Of a DNA stretch of 64,000 bases, positions 61,774 to 64,000 are shown piece by piece (position 1 is the stretch's first letter; every line of letters starts with the position of its first letter). This DNA comes from JAGOEF01 sp029564465 (GTDB taxonomy: Bacteria; Bacteroidota; Bacteroidia; Bacteroidales; ML635J-15): positions 44,902 through 108,901 of the forward strand of contig JAKQPY010000225.1 of assembly GCA_029564465.1 (NCBI GenBank), given 5' to 3'. The translations under genes were made by a program, and so were the position numbers. The notes beneath the pieces were generated by a model that worked only from the letters and a program-made list of their open reading frames with translations, had not been told where the DNA came from and made no database searches.

Positions 61774-63114
61774 ATGACAATTACCGAAACCTATATCGGC
61801 TTGTACGAATCCTTGCTGCGGAGCGGATTAAACGGCGATGGTTTTGCCCCGCACCGCGAAGAGGCACGCCGATTGTTGTCGCTGAGTGGAATCCCTTCGC
61901 ACGACGACGAAAACTATAAATACTCCGATTTCACAAAAAAACTCGACGACAAGTACCAGTTCAGCCTCTCGCCCGAAAAAATACAGGTTGACCTCAACCA
62001 CTTCTGGCAGTGTCAGGTTCCCCAGATGGACACCAAAGTGATACTGCTGTCGAATGGGTGGTATTACGAAAAGAACGATGTGGACCAGGGTATGCCCGAA
62101 GGAATTATTGTGTGTGGTTTGCGTGAGGCATCCGAAAAGTATCCGCAGCTTTTCCGGCAATACTACAACCGCTATACGCCCGGAGCCGATGGCTTCACCC
62201 ACCTGAATACGATGTTTGCCAACGATGGTGTGTTTGTGTATGTGCCCGATGGTTTGCATGTTGATAAAACCATTCAGCTGGTGAACCTTACCCACGGCTT
62301 TACCAACCGATTTGTGATGCAGCGCAACCTGATTGCCGTAGGCCGCAATGCCTCCCTCAGGATTATGATTTGCGATCATACCCTCAACAAAACGCAGAAC
62401 ATGGTAAACAATGTTACCGAATCGTTTATCGGCGAAAATGCTTCGCTCGAAATGTATTCCATACAGAACGAGCCCGATCAGTCGGCGGTAATCAAAAGTT
62501 TGTTCTTTCATCAGGAAGCCGGAAGCCGTCTCACCAACCTGGCTTTTTCGCTTCACGGAGGTATGCTGCGCAATAATGTGAATGTAAAGCTGGCCGGCGA
62601 ACATGCCGAATCGCGTCTGTATGGTCTTTTCCTGAACGACAGGCAGCAGCGGGTCGATAATTTTACTTCGGTCGATCATGCCGTGCCCCATTGCACCAGC
62701 AATCAGTTTTATAAGGGCATCCTCGACGAAGATGCACACGGTGCTTTTCAGGGAAAAATTCTGGTGCAGAAAGATGCTCAGAAAACCGAAGCTTATCAGT
62801 CGAACAAAAATATCTGCCTGACACCCACGGCAAAAATGCGTACCAAACCACAACTCGAAATTTATGCCGACGATGTAAAGTGCTCGCATGGGGCAACGGT
62901 CGGGCAACTCGACGATGTGGCACTGTTTTATCTTCGCTCGCGCGGAATATCCGAAAAGGAAGCGCGTTTGATGCTGATGCATGCCTTTGCCAATGATATT
63001 GTGAGCAAGATTGAGGTGCCTGCATTGCGTGAGCAGATTTCGGGTTTGGTGAACTCAAGGCTCCGGGGCGAATTCTCGGAATGTAACCATTGTCTGCTGA
63101 ATTGTTCCCGATAA
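61774..63114 (+). CDS. sufD: Fe-S cluster assembly protein SufD
   Basis: Third component of the SufBC2D scaffold, paralogous to SufB. The 446-residue protein begins MTITETYIGLYESLLRSGLN (an ATG at 61765 would add three residues). The conserved SufD region reads ASLRIMICDHTLNKTQNMVN, FHQEAGSRLTNLAFSLHGGM and DEDAHGAFQGKILVQKDAQK TEAYQSNKNICL, then the metal-site part LEIYADDVKCSHGATVGQLD. It ends in a cysteine-rich tail ECNHCLLNCSR; I recall such tails in relatives from this phylum, but cannot check this here. No sufS, sufE or sufU gene follows in the window. Confidence 0.95.
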   Translation: MTITETYIGLYESLLRSGLNGDGFAPHREEARRLLSLSGIPSHDDENYKYSDFTKKLDDKYQFSLSPEKIQVDLNHFWQCQVPQMDTKVILLSNGWYYEKNDVDQGMPEGIIVCGLREASEKYPQLFRQYYNRYTPGADGFTHLNTMFANDGVFVYVPDGLHVDKTIQLVNLTHGFTNRFVMQRNLIAVGRNASLRIMICDHTLNKTQNMVNNVTESFIGENASLEMYSIQNEPDQSAVIKSLFFHQEAGSRLTNLAFSLHGGMLRNNVNVKLAGEHAESRLYGLFLNDRQQRVDNFTSVDHAVPHCTSNQFYKGILDEDAHGAFQGKILVQKDAQKTEAYQSNKNICLTPTAKMRTKPQLEIYADDVKCSHGATVGQLDDVALFYLRSRGISEKEARLMLMHAFANDIVSKIEVPALREQISGLVNSRLRGEFSECNHCLLNCSR

Positions 63115-63240
63115 ATTGTTTGGGCTTGCTTTAAAGTGATGAACCTGTTTGTTGAAGATAGTTTATTTAACAATGGGACTACTTACTTATAAAATGAGTT
63201 TCATTTTTTACTTTTTGTCTTGACATTTCTGCGACGCCTG

Positions 63241-63299
63241 CCACCCGTCTTTGCGAGGACGAGGTACGAGGACGATGCAATCTGTACTTTGACGGGTGG
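63241..63299. repeat. Inverted repeat ccacccgtc / gacgggtgg
   Basis: The perfect nine-base pair (63241-63249 and 63291-63299) brackets a gtctttgcgaggacgag...gatgcaatctg stretch. That inner sequence and the nearby gtcaccgagcggagtcgagg (63349-63368) resemble intergenic repeats found in many copies in bacterial genomes; whether they recur in this genome cannot be seen here. Confidence 0.6.
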
Positions 63300-63425
63300 A
63301 AATAATAACGACAACGTAGCACTGATGTTATCACCCGTTGCCGAGCCGGTCACCGAGCGGAGTCGAGGTGGAGCCGAGGTGCCCGGTATGTCGTTATAAC
63401 AATACAAAATCGCTAGCCCCCAATT

Positions 63426-63571
63426 GCCCGTAGGGCATAAACATTATTAATAGTAATGCGAATAAAACCGTGTTTCCCGTAGGGAATCAACAACAAAATT
63501 CTGAGGTTAATGTCCTACGGACAAAAATTCCTTTTTAACTGCAAATCTATCGATGTTGAAGCCCTACGGGC
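63426..63571. repeat. Four short ccc-gta-ggg palindromic units
   Basis: Units occur as gcccgtagggc (63426-63436), ttcccgtagggaa (63474-63486), gtcctacggac (63512-63522) and gccctacgggc (63561-63571). The first two have gta in the centre and the last two tac, so the set forms inverted pairs. They resemble small palindromic intergenic repeats reported in this phylum. Confidence 0.75.
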
Positions 63572-63729
63572 TAAATACACCTCACCTCCCAATCCGGGTC
63601 ACCGACACGGGGCTCGGAGTTAATTTGGGTGGGCTTTTGTTACAAAGTCATTCGGGAAAACGCTTACATACGAGTCCTCGGGGAGTGACCCGTATGAGGA
63701 AGAAATTAATAGTTTACCGTATCATTCTA

Positions 63730-64000
63730 TCAATTCTTAAAAAGTTTCCCTGAATAGAATCTATTATTTTGTTCAACGGTGTAAATATACAAGCCGGTAT
63801 TCAACCAGTCAATATTCAATGTATATTCGTTTTGGATTAATTGTGACAGAATGCATTTACCCGTTAAATTGTAAATTTTAAAAATCACATCCCTTGTATC
63901 CGATACATAAATAGTGATTTGGCTATCTGCAGGGTTTGGGTAAACAGAGGTTGTGACTTGGTTGCTTGGGGCAATAAATTGTACAGAGCAGTTTTCGACA
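63730..64000 (-). CDS. C-terminal part of a T9SS type A cargo protein (5' part outside window)
   Basis: About 89 residues are visible on the minus strand, ending at a TGA at 63732-63730. The sequence VTTSVYPNPADSQITIYVSD followed by VIFKIYNLTGKCIL and NTGLYIYTVEQNNRFYSGKL is a typical type A sorting domain that directs secretion by the type IX system. The rest of the protein lies beyond the window, so its activity is unknown. Confidence 0.9.
   Translation of the reverse strand, partial: VENCSVQFIAPSNQVTTSVYPNPADSQITIYVSDTRDVIFKIYNLTGKCILSQLIQNEYTLNIDWLNTGLYIYTVEQNNRFYSGKLFKN

Larger units (their letters stand above)
63115..63729. other. Gene-free intergenic region built largely of short repeats
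   Basis: Over 600 bases between convergent sufD and a T9SS gene contain no convincing coding sequence. Two kinds of short repeat are annotated separately (63241-63299 and 63426-63571). Additional inverted pairs occur, for example gggtcac near 63596 with gtgaccc near 63687 and catacg near 63668 with cgtatg near 63692. Confidence 0.6.

Noticed and set aside
61828..62982. A 384-codon minus-strand frame over sufD, and a similar 253-codon one over sufC (61011-61772)
   Set aside because: Both are mirror frames of well-supported suf genes and show no domain or signal of their own.
63553..63753. A 66-codon plus-strand frame in the repeat region
   Set aside because: It consists largely of the palindromic repeat units and overlaps the end of the convergent T9SS gene.

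Overview
The window looks like the chromosome of a member of the Bacteroidota (Bacteroidia-like), probably free-living or environmental. The evidence is direct: several secreted proteins end in type IX secretion (T9SS) type A sorting domains (YPNP motif, then an immunoglobulin-like tail), some putative promoters fit the Bacteroidota TTTG / TAnnTTTG pattern, Shine-Dalgarno sequences are weak, and the long amidophosphoribosyltransferase and the sufBCD cluster resemble Bacteroidota versions. I saw no rRNA, tRNA, CRISPR array or intact insertion sequence.

Layout. (1) 1-3917, minus strand: the start of a LolC/E-type permease, rbfA, and a PIF1-like helicase with HRDC and helix-turn-helix tails. (2) 3999-15675, minus strand: three very large secreted fibre-like proteins sharing an N-terminal module and GIGT-x-x-P repeats but with different C-terminal tips, plus one T9SS cargo protein between two of them. 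(3) 16344-29358, plus strand, strikingly AT-rich: surface-glycan cluster A, with a flippase, sugar aminotransferase, NeuD-type acyltransferase, three glycosyltransferases, two deacetylases, two GNAT/FemAB-type acyltransferases, a LbetaH acyltransferase and UDP-GlcNAc 2-epimerase. (4) 29411-36940, minus strand: one 2509-residue T9SS cargo built from a roughly triplicated LamG/PKD super-module. (5) 37393-56838, plus strand: glycan cluster B, with pseudaminic acid synthesis (pseB, pseC, pseF, a NeuD-type acetyltransferase, pseG, pseI) interrupted by an AlbA_2-type regulator, then MaoC and CitE-like genes, a second flippase, glycosyltransferases, an SDR, an ATP-grasp protein, wecE, a Wzy-like membrane protein and a GT39-like protein. 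(6) 56984-63114, plus strand, GC-richer housekeeping: a purF-type gene and sufB-(helical protein)-sufC-sufD. (7) 63115-63729: an intergenic island of short repeats, then the 3' end of another T9SS cargo gene.

How it fits together. Clusters A and B each carry a flippase and glycosyltransferases, so the window may encode two surface glycans or one in two blocks. Cluster B makes CMP-pseudaminic acid. T9SS cargo in this phylum is often attached to an anionic LPS, so the secreted giants and the glycan loci may be functionally linked (inference). The most unusual local signals are two chimeric relic ORFs. In 17835-18245 the front of an MBOAT O-acyltransferase is joined to the tail of an SGNH hydrolase. 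In 46152-46562 the front of an HMGL-type aldolase is joined to the tail of a PseI-like synthase. Both point to in-frame deletions in the glycan loci. Other candidates for new biology are the modular fibre array, the replacement of PseH by a NeuD-type enzyme, and the helical protein translationally coupled between SufB and SufC.
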